A stretch of DNA of 64,000 nucleotides, taken from Curvibacter soli (GTDB lineage Bacteria; Pseudomonadota; Gammaproteobacteria; Burkholderiales; Burkholderiaceae_C). The translations under genes were made by a program, and so were the position numbers. The stretch spans positions 62,001 through 126,000 of the forward strand of contig NZ_JARGEN010000034.1 in NCBI RefSeq assembly GCF_029211125.1, written 5' to 3'. This document shows positions 8,300 to 17,908 of the stretch, piece after piece (position 1 is the first letter of the stretch; each line of letters begins with the position of its first letter). The notes under the pieces were generated by a model. That model ran no database searches. It was not told the origin of the DNA and saw only the letters and a program-made list of their open reading frames with translations.

Positions 8300-9404
8300 A
8301 TGGACGCAGAACGCACCAACCTCATCGGCACCACCCTTGCGAGCCTGAGCGCACGCACGGTGGATCTCCGGAGGTATCTTTGACTACGATGCCAAGGCCG
8401 ACCGCCTGCGCACGGTAAACGCATCGCTGGAAGACCCCGCGGTCTGGAACGACCCCAAGCGCGCCCAGGAGCTCGGCAAGGAAAAGAAGATGCTCGACGG
8501 CGTGGTGCTCACGCTCGAAAAGCTCACCCAGGGGCTGGCCGACAGCGCCGAGCTGTATGAAATGTCCAAGGAGGAAGGCGACGATGGCGCGCTGGAGGCC
8601 ATCGAGGCCGATGCCGCCGCCCTGGCCCAGGACGTGGAGGCGCTCGAATTCCGCCGCATGTTCAGCAACGAGGCCGACCCGCTCAACTGCTTCCTGGACA
8701 TCCAGGCCGGCGCCGGCGGCACCGAGGCCTGCGACTGGGCCAGCATGCTGCTGCGCCAGTACCTGAAGTACGCCGAGCGCAAGGGCTTCAAGGCCACGGT
8801 GGAAGACGAGACCCCCGGCGACGTGGCCGGCATCAAGAGCGCCACCATCAAGATCGAGGGCGAGTACGCCTTCGGCCTGCTGCGCACCGAAACCGGCGTG
8901 CACCGGCTGGTGCGCAAGTCGCCGTTCGATTCGGCAGGCGGGCGCCACACCAGCTTCGCCAGCGTCTTCGTGTACCCCGAGATCGACGACTCCATCGAGA
9001 TCAACATCAACCCCGCCGACGTGCGCACCGACACCTTCCGCGCCAGCGGCGCGGGCGGCCAGCACATCAACAAGACCGATTCGGCGGTGCGGCTCACGCA
9101 CATCCCCACCGGCATCGTGGTGCAGTGCCAGGACGGGCGCAGCCAGCACAGCAACCGCGACGTGGCCTGGCAGCGCCTGCGCTCGCGCCTGTACGACTAC
9201 GAGATGCGCAAGCGCATGGAAGAGCAGCAGAAGCTGGAAGACACCAAGACCGACGTGGGCTGGGGCCACCAGATCCGCAGCTACGTGCTCGACAACAGCC
9301 GCATCAAGGACCTGCGCACGGGCGTCGAGATATCGGCCACGCAGAAGGTGCTCGACGGCGACCTCGACGCCTTCATCGAAGCCTCTCTCAAGCAGGGCGT
9401 ATGA
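8300..9404 (+). CDS. prfB: Peptide chain release factor 2, with programmed +1 frameshift
   Basis: RF2 recognises UGA and UAA and triggers peptide release. Translation starts at ATG 8300 and meets an in-frame TGA at 8381-8383 after 27 codons; skipping one base (T8381) and continuing at 8382 gives the full protein of about 367 residues. The slip site CTTTGAC with an upstream GGAGG (Shine-Dalgarno-like) is the classical autoregulatory RF2 frameshift signal. The tripeptide anticodon motif SPF (about residue 207) and [15 protein letters not shown] (about 250) are intact. A strict gene finder would call a truncated gene from 8490. pepN follows. Confidence 0.96.
8371..8384 (+). promoter_or_regulatory. 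prfB programmed +1 frameshift site
   Basis: GGAGG pairs with 16S rRNA a few bases before CTT-TGA-C, so the ribosome slips from CTT to the +1 frame when RF2 is scarce. This sets RF2 autoregulation in most bacteria. Confidence 0.93.
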
Positions 9405-9443
9405 GAATCAAGCAACCCTTTCTTCCCATCGGAGAACCACCCC

Positions 9444-12155
9444 ATGCTGCGTGAAGGACAAGCCCAGGCCATCTACCGCGCCGACTACCAGGCGCCGGCC
9501 TACTGGATCGACACCGTCGAGCTGTGCTTCGACCTCGATCCCGCCAAGACCCGCGTGCTCAACCGGATGACGCTGCGGCGCAATCCCGCAGTGCCCGCGC
9601 AGGCGCTGCGGCTCGACGGCGAGGACCTGAACCTCGCGCGCGTGCTGGTGGACGGCGCGGGCACCTCGTTCAAGCTCGAAGGCGCGCAACTGGTGCTGGA
9701 GAACCTGCCCGAAGGCCCCGGGCCCTTCGCGCTGGAGATCTTCACCACCTGCTGCCCGGCCAAGAACACCAAGCTCATGGGCCTGTTCGTGAGTCAGGAC
9801 ACCTTCTTCACCCAGTGCGAGGCCGAAGGCTTCCGCCGCATCACCTACTTCCTCGACCGCCCGGACGTGATGGCCAGCTACACCGTCACCATCCGCGCCG
9901 ACAAGACAGCGTACCCGGTGCTGCTGTCCAACGGCAATCTGGTGGACAGCGGCGACCTCGACGAAGGCCGCCACTTCGCCCGATGGGTCGATCCGTTCAG
10001 AAAGCCCAGCTACCTGTTCGCCCTGGTGGCCGGCAAGCTGGTGGCGCGCGAGCAGCGCATCACCGCGCGCTCGGGCCGCGAGCACCTGCTGCAGGTCTAC
10101 GTGCGCCCGGGCGATCTCGACAAGACCGAGCACGCCATGCAGTCGCTGGTCCACGCCATCGCCTGGGACGAGAGCCGCTTCGGCCTGCACCTCGACCTGG
10201 ATCGCTTCATGATCGTCGCCACCAGCGACTTCAACATGGGCGCGATGGAGAACAAGGGCCTGAACATCTTCAACACCAAGTACGTGCTGGCCAACCCCGC
10301 CACGGCCACCGACGCCGACTTCGGCAACATCGAGTCGGTGGTGGGCCACGAGTACTTCCACAACTGGACCGGCGACCGCGTGACCTGCCGCGACTGGTTC
10401 CAACTGAGCCTCAAGGAAGGCCTGACCGTCTTCCGCGACCAGGAATTCAGCATGGACATGGCCGGCGTCGAGAGCGCCCGCGCCGTCAAGCGCATCGAGG
10501 ACGTGCGCGTGCTGCGCACCGCGCAGTTCCCCGAGGACGCCGGCCCCATGGCGCACCCGGTGCGGCCCGACAGCTACATCGAGATCAACAACTTCTACAC
10601 CGTCACCATCTACGAGAAGGGTGCCGAGGTGGTGCGCATGATGCAGACGCTGGTCGGCAAGGACGGCTTTGCGAAGGGCATGGCGCTCTACTTCGAGCGC
10701 CACGACGGCCAGGCCGTGACCTGCGACGACTTCGCCCAGGCGATCGCCGACGCCAACCCGCAAAGCGACCTGGCGCGCCTCCTGCCGCAGTTCAAGCGCT
10801 GGTATTCGCAGGCCGGCACGCCGCGCGTGAAGGCCGAGGGCGCCTTCGACGCCGCCGCACAGACCTACGTGCTCACGCTGTCGCAGACCTGCCCGCCCAC
10901 GCCAGGCCAGCCCGCCAAGGAGCCGTTCGTGATCCCCGTGCGCGTGGGCCTGGTGGCGCCGGATGGCCGCGCCCTGCCGCTGCACCTGCAGGGCAGCGGT
11001 GCCGCGCCGGGCGACACCCACACCCTGGTGCTGACGCAAGAGCGCGAGAGCTTCACCTTCACCGGCGTGCAAGCCGAGCCCGTGCCCTCCATCCTGCGCG
11101 GCTTCAGCGCCCCCGTGGTGCTCGACGTGGACTACAGCGACGCGCAACTGCTGGCCCTGCTCGCGCACGACGCCGACCCTTTCAACCGCTGGGAAGCGGG
11201 CCAGCGCCTGGCACTGCGCAGCGCTATCAATGCGATAGCTGCCACCGCAGGTGCAGAAAGCGCTGCGGGCACTTTTGATGTGCAACCTCTGGATGCCGCC
11301 TACATCGACGCCATGCGCAGCGTGCTGCGCCACCCCGCGCTCGACGCGGCGTTCAAGGAGCTGGTGCTGACGCTGCCCTCCGAGAGCTACATCGCCGAGC
11401 AGCTCGACGTGGTGGACCCGCAGCGCGTGCATGCCGTGCGCGAAGCCATGCGCACCCAGCTCGCGCAGGCGCTGGCCGCCGACTGGCAGTGGGCCTATGA
11501 AGCGCACCATGACAACGGCGCCTACCAGCCCGACCCGGTGTCCTCGGGCCGCCGCGCGCTGGCCGGCATGGCCCTGGCGTACCTGTGCCTGGACGCGCGC
11601 CGCACGGGCGACGCGGTCTGGCCCGGCAAGACGCTGCAGCGCTTCAAGGACGCGGGCAACATGACCGACCGCTTCAACGCCCTGGCAGCGCTGGTGGGCA
11701 GCGGCCATGCGCTGGCGGCACAGGCGCTGCAGCGCTTCCACGCGCTGTTCAAGGACGATGCCCTGGTGCTCGACAAGTGGTTCGCACTGCAGGCCGGCGC
11801 CACCGACCGCGGCGGCGACATCCTGCCGCTGGTCAAGCAGCTCATGGCGCACCCGGACTTCAGCCTGAAGAACCCGAACCGCGCGCGCAGCGTGGTCTTC
11901 AGCTACTGCAGCGCCAACCCCGGCGCCTTCCACCGCGCCGACGCGGCAGGGTATGTGTTCTGGAGCGAACAGGTGCTGGCGCTCGACGCCATCAACCCGC
12001 AGGTGGCCGCCCGCCTGGCGCGCGCACTTGACCGCTGGAGCAAGCTGGCCGAGCCCTACCGCCATGCCGCACGCGAAGCCATCGCCCGCATCGCGGCCAA
12101 GCCGGACCTGAGCAATGACGTGCGCGAGGTGGTTTCCCGCGCGCTGGCCGACTAA
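9444..12155 (+). CDS. pepN: Aminopeptidase N
   Basis: A 903-residue M1-family zinc aminopeptidase that removes N-terminal residues from peptides in the cytosol. The substrate-anchoring [15 protein letters not shown] lies near residue 266 and the zinc site HEYFHNW near 302-306, with the third ligand Glu in [14 protein letters not shown] about 20 residues on. Length is close to E. coli PepN (870). Start [15 protein letters not shown] matches the family. An A-family repeat copy lies in frame at 11222-11278 and encodes a linker-like stretch ([17 protein letters not shown]), apparently tolerated in the C-terminal helical region. Confidence 0.95.
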   Translation: MLREGQAQAIYRADYQAPAYWIDTVELCFDLDPAKTRVLNRMTLRRNPAVPAQALRLDGEDLNLARVLVDGAGTSFKLEGAQLVLENLPEGPGPFALEIFTTCCPAKNTKLMGLFVSQDTFFTQCEAEGFRRITYFLDRPDVMASYTVTIRADKTAYPVLLSNGNLVDSGDLDEGRHFARWVDPFRKPSYLFALVAGKLVAREQRITARSGREHLLQVYVRPGDLDKTEHAMQSLVHAIAWDESRFGLHLDLDRFMIVATSDFNMGAMENKGLNIFNTKYVLANPATATDADFGNIESVVGHEYFHNWTGDRVTCRDWFQLSLKEGLTVFRDQEFSMDMAGVESARAVKRIEDVRVLRTAQFPEDAGPMAHPVRPDSYIEINNFYTVTIYEKGAEVVRMMQTLVGKDGFAKGMALYFERHDGQAVTCDDFAQAIADANPQSDLARLLPQFKRWYSQAGTPRVKAEGAFDAAAQTYVLTLSQTCPPTPGQPAKEPFVIPVRVGLVAPDGRALPLHLQGSGAAPGDTHTLVLTQERESFTFTGVQAEPVPSILRGFSAPVVLDVDYSDAQLLALLAHDADPFNRWEAGQRLALRSAINAIAATAGAESAAGTFDVQPLDAAYIDAMRSVLRHPALDAAFKELVLTLPSESYIAEQLDVVDPQRVHAVREAMRTQLAQALAADWQWAYEAHHDNGAYQPDPVSSGRRALAGMALAYLCLDARRTGDAVWPGKTLQRFKDAGNMTDRFNALAALVGSGHALAAQALQRFHALFKDDALVLDKWFALQAGATDRGGDILPLVKQLMAHPDFSLKNPNRARSVVFSYCSANPGAFHRADAAGYVFWSEQVLALDAINPQVAARLARALDRWSKLAEPYRHAAREAIARIAAKPDLSNDVREVVSRALAD
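11222..11278 (-). repeat. Dispersed repeat family A, copy inside pepN
   Basis: Read on the minus strand it gives GCCCGCAGCGCTTTC and CCTGCGGTGGCAGCTATC, closely matching copy 1. It is fully inside the pepN reading frame and does not break it. Confidence 0.75.
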
Positions 12156-12183
12156 CCTCATCGTTTCCAGAAAGTCCCCCGCC

Positions 12184-13197
12184 ATGGCACAGCACCCCCC
12201 CCTCACCCGCTACCTCGTCGAACAGCAGCGCGCCGGCGTGACGCTCGACGCGCAACTGCTGCGGCTGCTGGAAACCGTCGCCTCGGCCTGCCGGCGCATC
12301 GGCGCGGAGGTCCGCCAGGGCGCGCTGGCCGGCGTGCTGGGCAGCGCCGGCAGCGAGAACGTGCAGGGCGAGGTGCAAAAGAAGCTCGACATCATCGCCA
12401 ACGAGGTGCTGATCGACGCCAACGACTGGGGCGGCCACCTGGCCGGCATGGCCAGCGAGGAGATGGACGATGTACTGCCCGTGCCCGCCACCTACCCGAG
12501 CGGCGACTACCTGCTGCTGTTCGACCCGCTCGACGGATCGAGCAACATCGACGTGAACGTGAGCATCGGCACCATCTTCAGCGTGCTGAAGAAGCCCGCG
12601 CACGGCACGCCGCTGCAGGCCGCCGACTTCCTGCAGCCCGGTGCGCGGCAGGTGGCCGCGGGCTACTGCCTGTACGGCCCGCAGACCACGCTGGTGCTTA
12701 CGCTGGGCCGCGGCGTGGCGATGTTCACGCTGGACCACCGCGACGGCAGCTTCGTGCTCACGCAAGAAGGCATACAGATACCGCCGGACACCAGGGAGTT
12801 CGCCATCAACATGAGCAACATGCGCCACTGGGACGCGCCGGTGAAGCGCTACGTGGACGAGTGCCTGGCCGGCAAGGAAGGCCCGCGCGGCAAGGACTTC
12901 AACATGCGCTGGGTGGCCAGCATGGTGGCCGACGTGCACCGCATCCTGATGCGCGGGGGCATCTTCATGTACCCGTGGGACCGGCGGGAACCGGCCAAGC
13001 CCGGCAAGCTGCGCCTGCTGTACGAGGCCAACCCCATGAGCTGGCTGGTGGAACAGGCCGGCGGAGCGGCCACCAACGGGCGCGAGCGCATCCTCGGCAT
13101 CCAACCCGCGCAGTTGCACGAGCGCGTGGCCGTGGTGCTGGGCTCCAGACACGAGGTCGACCGCGTGACGCAGTACCACCAGGCCGGCGATGCCTGA
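12184..13197 (+). CDS. fbp: Class I fructose-1,6-bisphosphatase
   Basis: A 337-residue gluconeogenic enzyme hydrolysing fructose 1,6-bisphosphate to fructose 6-phosphate. Metal- and substrate-binding residues are visible in [18 protein letters not shown] (about residue 113), with EEMDD upstream, and GGIFMYPWD and [20 protein letters not shown] near the C-terminus. Start [15 protein letters not shown] is typical for beta-proteobacteria. It begins 28 bp after pepN on the same strand. No Calvin-cycle genes are near, so a role in gluconeogenesis is likely. Confidence 0.95.
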   Translation: MAQHPPLTRYLVEQQRAGVTLDAQLLRLLETVASACRRIGAEVRQGALAGVLGSAGSENVQGEVQKKLDIIANEVLIDANDWGGHLAGMASEEMDDVLPVPATYPSGDYLLLFDPLDGSSNIDVNVSIGTIFSVLKKPAHGTPLQAADFLQPGARQVAAGYCLYGPQTTLVLTLGRGVAMFTLDHRDGSFVLTQEGIQIPPDTREFAINMSNMRHWDAPVKRYVDECLAGKEGPRGKDFNMRWVASMVADVHRILMRGGIFMYPWDRREPAKPGKLRLLYEANPMSWLVEQAGGAATNGRERILGIQPAQLHERVAVVLGSRHEVDRVTQYHQAGDA

Positions 13198-13239
13198 GTT
13201 TCAGGCCGGCTTCAGCTTTGACATCGTAGACTCGGAGCG

Positions 13240-15066
13240 ATGATTGAACATGGCCTTCTGCAGGCACTGATCTACCTCGGCGCGGCGGCGCTGTTCGTTC
13301 CCATCTTCAAGCGAATCGGGCTGGGCTCGGTGCTCGGCTACCTGGTGGCCGGCGTGGCCATCGGCCCCTCGGGCCTGCGGCTGATATCCGAAACCGACCT
13401 GGTGCAGTCGATCTCGGAACTCGGCGTGGTGCTGCTGATGTTCCTGGTCGGACTGGAGCTGAACCCCACGCGCCTGTGGTCCATGCGCAAGACCATCTTC
13501 GGCCTGGGCTCCCTGCAGGTGTTCATCACCATCACCGCCACCGCCGTCACGCTGCACTCATTCAAGATCGACTGGCCCGCCGCCGTCGCGCTGGGCATGG
13601 CGGCATCGATGTCATCCACCGCCATCGCACTGCAGCTGCTGGCCGAGCGCAAGCTCACCGTGGCGCCGCCGGGGCAGGCGTCGTTCTCGGTCGCGCTGTT
13701 CCAGGACATGACCGTGATCCCGCTGCTGCTGGGCCTGGCCATGCTCTCACCAGATCTTGCGGAGAGCGGCCACCGGCTGCTCGCATGGCGCCCCATCGCC
13801 ACCGGCGCGGCGCTGCTGACGGGCATGGTGATCGCCGGGCGGCTGCTGCTGCGCCCGCTGATGCGCTGGGTGGCCACCATCGGCATGCGCGAGATCTTCA
13901 TCGCGTTCGTGCTGCTGCTGGTGATCGGCAGCGCGCTGCTGACCGAAAGCATCGGCCTGTCCATGGCCATGGGCAGCTTCATGGCCGGCGTGCTGCTGGC
14001 CGATTCGGAGTACCGACTGGAGCTGGAAGTGGACATCGACCCATTCAAGGGCTTGTTCCTCGGCCTGTTCTTCATGGCCGTGGGCCTGTCGCTCGATCTG
14101 GCCCAGCTCATGCGCCAGCCGCTGCTGGTCGGGGGCATGGCGCTGATCATCGTGCTGATCAAGATCGGCGTGATGCGTGCGCTGGGCCGCATCTTCGGGC
14201 TCAAGCGCGAGAACGGATGGATGTTCGCGCTCTCGCTCTCGCAGGTCGGCGAATTCGCCTTCGTGCTGCTGACGCAGAGCCAGGATTACCACCTGATCTC
14301 CGCCGCCCAGGCATCGCTGGCCAAGACCGTGGTGGCGTTGTCGATGCTGACCACGCCGCTGCTGTTCCTGGCCTTCGACCGCTGGATCGCGCCCGCCTAC
14401 CGCCGCACCGCCGAGCGCCAGCCCGACCGCATCGACGAGCGCAACAAGGTCATCGTGGCCGGCATGGGGCGTTTCGGGCAGATCATGGTGCGCATACTGC
14501 GCGCCACCCGAATCCCCATCACCGTGATCGACAACGACCCGCACCAGATCGAGGCGGCGAGCCGCTTCGGCTGGCGCACCTACTATGGCGACGCCAGCCG
14601 TCCCGACGTGCTGGAGGCCGCGGGCCTGGAGGACGCCACGCTGATCGTGCTGGCGATGAATGATGCGCAAAAGGTCATCAGCACGGCCAACTACATCCGT
14701 CTGCGCTACCCCAAGGTGAAGATGATCGCGCGCGCGCGCGGGCGAGCCGATGCCATGGAGCTGGAGCGCGTGGGCATACCGGCGGTGCGCGAGGTGTTCG
14801 GCTCCGCGCTGGAGGCCACCGAGCGCGCGCTGGTGCTGCTGGGCACCGAGGCAGTGGAAGCAGCGCACATCGTGCAGCGCTTTCGCGAGCATGACGACCG
14901 GCTGCTGCGCGAGATGATGAAGGCAAGCCACGATGACGCGCAGATGCGCGCCATCTTCGACCGCGGGCGCCAGGCGTTCCTGCAACTGCTGCAGGCCGAA
15001 CAGGACAAGCAAGCGACGCGAAAAAAGGAAAAGGACGCTGCGCTACGCACAGACAAGGACGCCTGA
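13240..15066 (+). CDS. kefC: KefB/KefC-type monovalent cation:proton antiporter (CPA2)
   Basis: A 608-residue inner-membrane protein. The N-terminal ~380 residues are a Na+/H+ exchanger domain with about 12 hydrophobic segments; residues from about 403 form a cytosolic TrkA-N (RCK) domain starting KVIVAGMGRFGQIM with the Rossmann glycine motif and VIDNDPHQIEAASR, where NAD(H) or a glutathione adduct would bind. The C-terminal 60 residues are highly charged. KefC-type systems export K+ in exchange for H+ during electrophile stress. No KefF/KefG ancillary gene adjoins it, so assignment to Kef rather than another CPA2 member is by similarity only. Confidence 0.85.
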   Translation: MIEHGLLQALIYLGAAALFVPIFKRIGLGSVLGYLVAGVAIGPSGLRLISETDLVQSISELGVVLLMFLVGLELNPTRLWSMRKTIFGLGSLQVFITITATAVTLHSFKIDWPAAVALGMAASMSSTAIALQLLAERKLTVAPPGQASFSVALFQDMTVIPLLLGLAMLSPDLAESGHRLLAWRPIATGAALLTGMVIAGRLLLRPLMRWVATIGMREIFIAFVLLLVIGSALLTESIGLSMAMGSFMAGVLLADSEYRLELEVDIDPFKGLFLGLFFMAVGLSLDLAQLMRQPLLVGGMALIIVLIKIGVMRALGRIFGLKRENGWMFALSLSQVGEFAFVLLTQSQDYHLISAAQASLAKTVVALSMLTTPLLFLAFDRWIAPAYRRTAERQPDRIDERNKVIVAGMGRFGQIMVRILRATRIPITVIDNDPHQIEAASRFGWRTYYGDASRPDVLEAAGLEDATLIVLAMNDAQKVISTANYIRLRYPKVKMIARARGRADAMELERVGIPAVREVFGSALEATERALVLLGTEAVEAAHIVQRFREHDDRLLREMMKASHDDAQMRAIFDRGRQAFLQLLQAEQDKQATRKKEKDAALRTDKDA

Positions 15067-15085
15067 TTTGTTGGCGCCGATTCAA

Positions 15086-15320
15086 CCTGGAAACGGCAGT
15101 TGGATGCGCCTGCCGGTGCCGTGATCGGGGTGCCAGGCAAGGCGCGACGACGCGGCGGGCTTGCTGCCCGCAAGGAGGAGCAACGCCGCATGGCGCGCCG
15201 AGCGCGGTGCTGGCAGGTGCATAGCGCTCTCACCTATGAGGTGAACGCCATCGAAGCCGTCAACGCTTGATTTCATGCAGCTTGTCAAGGGATACAAAGC
15301 GGTCAACTGCCGTTTCTAGG
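15086..15320 (+). mobile_element. Element B, copy 1 (MITE-like)
   Basis: A 235-bp unit with terminal inverted repeats CCTGGAAACGGCAGTTG (left) and CAACTGCCGTTTCTAGG (right, one mismatch). It is flanked by TTCAA on both sides (15081-15085 and 15321-15325), consistent with a 5-bp target duplication. No transposase is encoded. A second left end follows at once (15326-15353), so part of another copy is fused behind it. Confidence 0.8.
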
Positions 15321-15325
15321 TTCAA

Positions 15326-15353
15326 CCTGGAAACGGCAGTTGGATGCGCCTGG
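15326..15353 (+). mobile_element. Truncated left end of a second element B
   Basis: Starts CCTGGAAACGGCAGTTGGAT and repeats the first 27 bp of copy 1, then runs into an unrelated methyltransferase remnant. Suggests deletion from inside an element or one-ended rearrangement. Confidence 0.65.
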
Positions 15354-15480
15354 CAGCCGCGTCCTATGCGTGGCCGTCGGCGAAGGGCGCAACAGTGTCT
15401 GGCTCGCTCGCCTGGGCCTGCAGGTCGAGGCTTTCGATGTGGCACAGGCGGGTGTGGCCAAGGCCCGCAGCCATATCACA
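15354..15480 (+). pseudogene. Fragment of a class I SAM-dependent methyltransferase
   Basis: About 40 codons read SRVLCVAVGEGRNSVWLARL, then GLQVEAFDVAQAGVAKA, which is motif I (SAM-binding glycine loop) and the following strand of a TehB/UbiE-like methyltransferase. There is no family N-terminus and the rest of the domain is gone; the frame then runs into non-family sequence. It abuts the truncated B element on its 5' side, so the gene was probably lost through rearrangement at the element. Too short to name the original substrate. Confidence 0.7.
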
Positions 15481-15546
15481 ACTTGTTTTGATGCTCACAG
15501 CGAACTCCGTGAAAAGGAGCTGGCTGGCCCAAGTGGATGATGGCAA

Positions 15547-15579
15547 AACGCCGACAACACGTAAGTGCTTGTCGGCGTT
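15547..15579 (-). terminator. Intrinsic terminator of tRNA-His
   Basis: Perfect 11-bp inverted repeat (AACGCCGACAA / TTGTCGGCGTT) with an 11-base loop. Read on the minus strand the stem ends in TTTT just downstream of the tRNA-His 3' end. Confidence 0.85.
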
Positions 15580-15593
15580 AAACTTTTAACAAG

Positions 15594-15669
15594 TGGGGTG
15601 GCTGATGGGACTCGAACCCACGACGACCAGAATCACAATCTGGGACTCTACCAACTGAGCTACAGCCAC
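15594..15669 (-). tRNA. tRNA-His (anticodon GTG)
   Basis: A 76-nt cloverleaf with CCA encoded. The 5' end GTGGCTG pairs with CAGCCAC, and the extra 5' G typical of tRNA-His faces the C before CCA. D-loop AGCTCAGTTGGTAGAG, anticodon loop ATTGTGATT and T-loop GGTTCGAGTCC are all clear. It sits 51 bp behind the ppiD stop on the same strand, with a TATAAT box 15 bp upstream on the minus strand (15685-15690) that may serve as its own promoter. Confidence 0.96.
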
Positions 15670-15684
15670 CACATGGAACATGTG

Positions 15685-15690
15685 ATTATA
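15685..15690 (-). promoter_or_regulatory. Candidate -10 box for tRNA-His
   Basis: TATAAT on the minus strand, 15 bp from the mature tRNA 5' end. No convincing -35 box is seen; a short palindrome ACATG-GAA-CATGT lies between box and tRNA. Confidence 0.4.
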
Positions 15691-15720
15691 ACGGGCTTCT
15701 TGGCATGCTCCGCAGATACG

Positions 15721-17649
15721 TTACTCGCGCGGCGCGGGGGTTGCCGCAGCAGGCTTGTCCACCCGTAGCTGCGTCTTGGCGCGTGTCTTGAGCCATTCAT
15801 AGTACGCCAGCGCCTCCGCCGAGGTGGCGGCCCGGGCCAATTGCTGCGACTGCTGCTGCGCAGCGTCTGCAGCCAGCGCCGCCGGAGGCTCCAGGCGCAC
15901 GACCTTGACCACGGCATATCCTTGCGAGCCCAGATCCACCCCCACGAAGGCTGGCAACGCGGATGCGGGCGCACGCAGCGCGGCGTCCACCACGGCTCGG
16001 GGTTCCTGCTGCAGGTCGTCGCGCGAAACGGTCTTCACCGCAACCGGCATGGCCGCCGACGCAGGTGCGGCCTTCCATGCGGCCAGCTTGGCCTCGCCAT
16101 CCTTGCGTGCGAGTTCTGTGGCCCGGGTGGCCACCAGGGCCTGACGCACCTGGTCGCGCACTTCGGCCAGCGGACGCGCATGCGCCGCCGCGTACTGCAC
16201 GATGCGGCCCGCCGCTAGCTGGCTGGGGCCGATCTCGATGGCCTCGGTGTTGCGTTTCTGCTGGAGGGAGTCGGCGGAGAACAGCGCCTCGAGGAAGCGC
16301 GGGGACGCCAGTGGTCCGGTGGCGCCTGCAGACGGCTCGCGCGTCACACCCTGGGCCGTGCGGATCTGCAGCTTGAGCTTGTCCGCGGCGGGCTGGAGGC
16401 TGTCGGCCTGTTCATAGACGGCGTTGGAGAAGGTTTCGGCCACCTCGGCGAACTTGGCGCTCGCATGCTGGGTGCGCCATTCGTCCTCCAGCTTCGCGCG
16501 CAGCTCCTCGAAGCTGGGCTGATGCGGCGTCTTGATGTCGGTGACCTCGATGATGTGGTAGCCGAAATCGGTCGCCACCACGTCGCTGATCTCGCCCTTC
16601 TTGAGCGCGAAGGCCGTGTCCTCGAAAGACTTGACCATGGCCCCGCGGGCAAAGAAGTTGAGGTCGCCGCCCTGGGGCGCAGAGCCTGGGTCCTGCGAGT
16701 TCTTGCGCGCCACGTCGGCGAAGGTCTGCGGCGCCTTGCGCACCTGGGCCAGCAGTTCCTCGGCGCGCGCCTTGGCCTTCTCGCGCTCGGCGGCGGGCGC
16801 GTCCTTGGTCGCGGCGACCAGGATGTGGCTGACGCGGCGCTCTTCCTTGCCGGCGAAGCGTTCGAGGTTTTCCTTGTAGTAGGTGCGCAGTTCATCCTCG
16901 CTCACGCTCAGGCCACTTTTCACGGCGGCCAGATCGAGCACGAGGTATTCCACCGACGCCTGCTCGGGCACCTGGAAGTTCGCGGCGTGGCTGGTGTAGT
17001 AAGCCTCGATGTCGGCATCGCCTGGATTCACCTGCGCGGCGAATGCGGCGGGGCTGAAGTGCGCGACCTGGATTGCGCGTCGCCCGTGCAGCGCATCGAG
17101 CGCCGCCTTGGCTTGGGCGGGCGCGACGAAGGCGGAATCGGCAATGCCACCCATGACCTGGCGCACGGACAGGTCCTGCCGCATGCGCGCCTCGAACCCT
17201 TCGGGCGTCAGCCCCTGGCTGCCGACCAGCGCACGGTAGCCATCGGCATCGAGCGAACCGTCGGGCTTGCGCAGTGCGGCAATGGCCGGAATCTCCTGCA
17301 GGCTGCGTGCCAATTGGGCGTCGCTGGTGACCAGGCGCTCGGAATGCGCCGCAGCCAGCAGCACGCGCTCGCGCACCAGGCGCTCCAGCGTGGCGTAGCG
17401 GGCCGCGGGCGAATCGAGCAGTTTGGGGTCGATCTGCGGCATCTGCGCGCGGACGCGGTCGCTCTCGGCCTTGTGCGCCGCGTCCCACTCATCCTGATGG
17501 ATGTCCTGGCCATCGACGCGGGCCACCACGGCGCTCTTCTGCGACGCGCGGTTGTAGCCATCGATGCCGAAGAAGATAAAGGAAGGAATGATCAGCAAGA
17601 ACAGCAAGACCATGACGATCCTGGAGTGCTTGCGGATGGATTGGAACAT
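15721..17649 (-). CDS. ppiD: Periplasmic folding chaperone / peptidyl-prolyl isomerase PpiD
   Basis: A 642-residue protein anchored in the inner membrane by one N-terminal helix ([17 protein letters not shown], about residues 13-29) with the bulk in the periplasm. A SurA-like N-terminal chaperone region precedes a parvulin domain at about residues 270-365 ([13 protein letters not shown] ... [21 protein letters not shown] ... FGYHIIEV). PpiD helps newly secreted proteins leave the SecYEG channel. Length matches E. coli PpiD (623). Start [13 protein letters not shown] is the family N-terminus. tRNA-His follows on the same strand. Confidence 0.94.
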   Translation of the reverse strand: MFQSIRKHSRIVMVLLFLLIIPSFIFFGIDGYNRASQKSAVVARVDGQDIHQDEWDAAHKAESDRVRAQMPQIDPKLLDSPAARYATLERLVRERVLLAAAHSERLVTSDAQLARSLQEIPAIAALRKPDGSLDADGYRALVGSQGLTPEGFEARMRQDLSVRQVMGGIADSAFVAPAQAKAALDALHGRRAIQVAHFSPAAFAAQVNPGDADIEAYYTSHAANFQVPEQASVEYLVLDLAAVKSGLSVSEDELRTYYKENLERFAGKEERRVSHILVAATKDAPAAEREKAKARAEELLAQVRKAPQTFADVARKNSQDPGSAPQGGDLNFFARGAMVKSFEDTAFALKKGEISDVVATDFGYHIIEVTDIKTPHQPSFEELRAKLEDEWRTQHASAKFAEVAETFSNAVYEQADSLQPAADKLKLQIRTAQGVTREPSAGATGPLASPRFLEALFSADSLQQKRNTEAIEIGPSQLAAGRIVQYAAAHARPLAEVRDQVRQALVATRATELARKDGEAKLAAWKAAPASAAMPVAVKTVSRDDLQQEPRAVVDAALRAPASALPAFVGVDLGSQGYAVVKVVRLEPPAALAADAAQQQSQQLARAATSAEALAYYEWLKTRAKTQLRVDKPAAATPAPRE

Positions 17650-17845
17650 GTTGTCAGACTTTCAGAGAGGCAATTAGCAATAGGGGCAGCCATTATCGGT
17701 TGCGCCCTGCCACACCACCCGGCATGCGGGTCCACACCGGGGGCGCGGCGCAGGCGCACCGGCGCCCAAGGGGCGCAAACGTCGAGCACGTGCTGGGCGA
17801 AGCTGTCCATGGGCGCATAGCTTATGCGCTTGTTTGGCTTCAAGC

Positions 17846-17904
17846 AAAATCGGCCCGCAGCGCCTGTATTTCCTGCGACTACAGCTACATTTTTAATAGT
17901 AACC
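17846..17904 (+). repeat. Dispersed repeat family A, copy between ppiD and cls
   Basis: AAATCGGCCCGCAGCGCC followed by CTGCGACTACAGCTACAT. It lies in the 259-bp gap upstream of ppiD and directly abuts the 3' end of cls. Nothing else recognisable was seen in this gap. Confidence 0.65.
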
Positions 17905-17908
17905 GGGC

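Noticed and set aside
8300-8383. prfB as a frameshifted pseudogene
   Set aside because: The stop and slip site are the conserved programmed RF2 frameshift, not damage.
9408-12206. 932-codon open frame antisense to pepN
   Set aside because: High-GC shadow frame; the plus strand is clearly PepN with all catalytic motifs, and the antisense protein is Ala/His/Arg/Val-rich with no domain.
15082-15306. Small gene in element B
   Set aside because: Frame ends differ between copies through frameshifts and no ribosome-binding site is shared; kept only as a low-interest finding.
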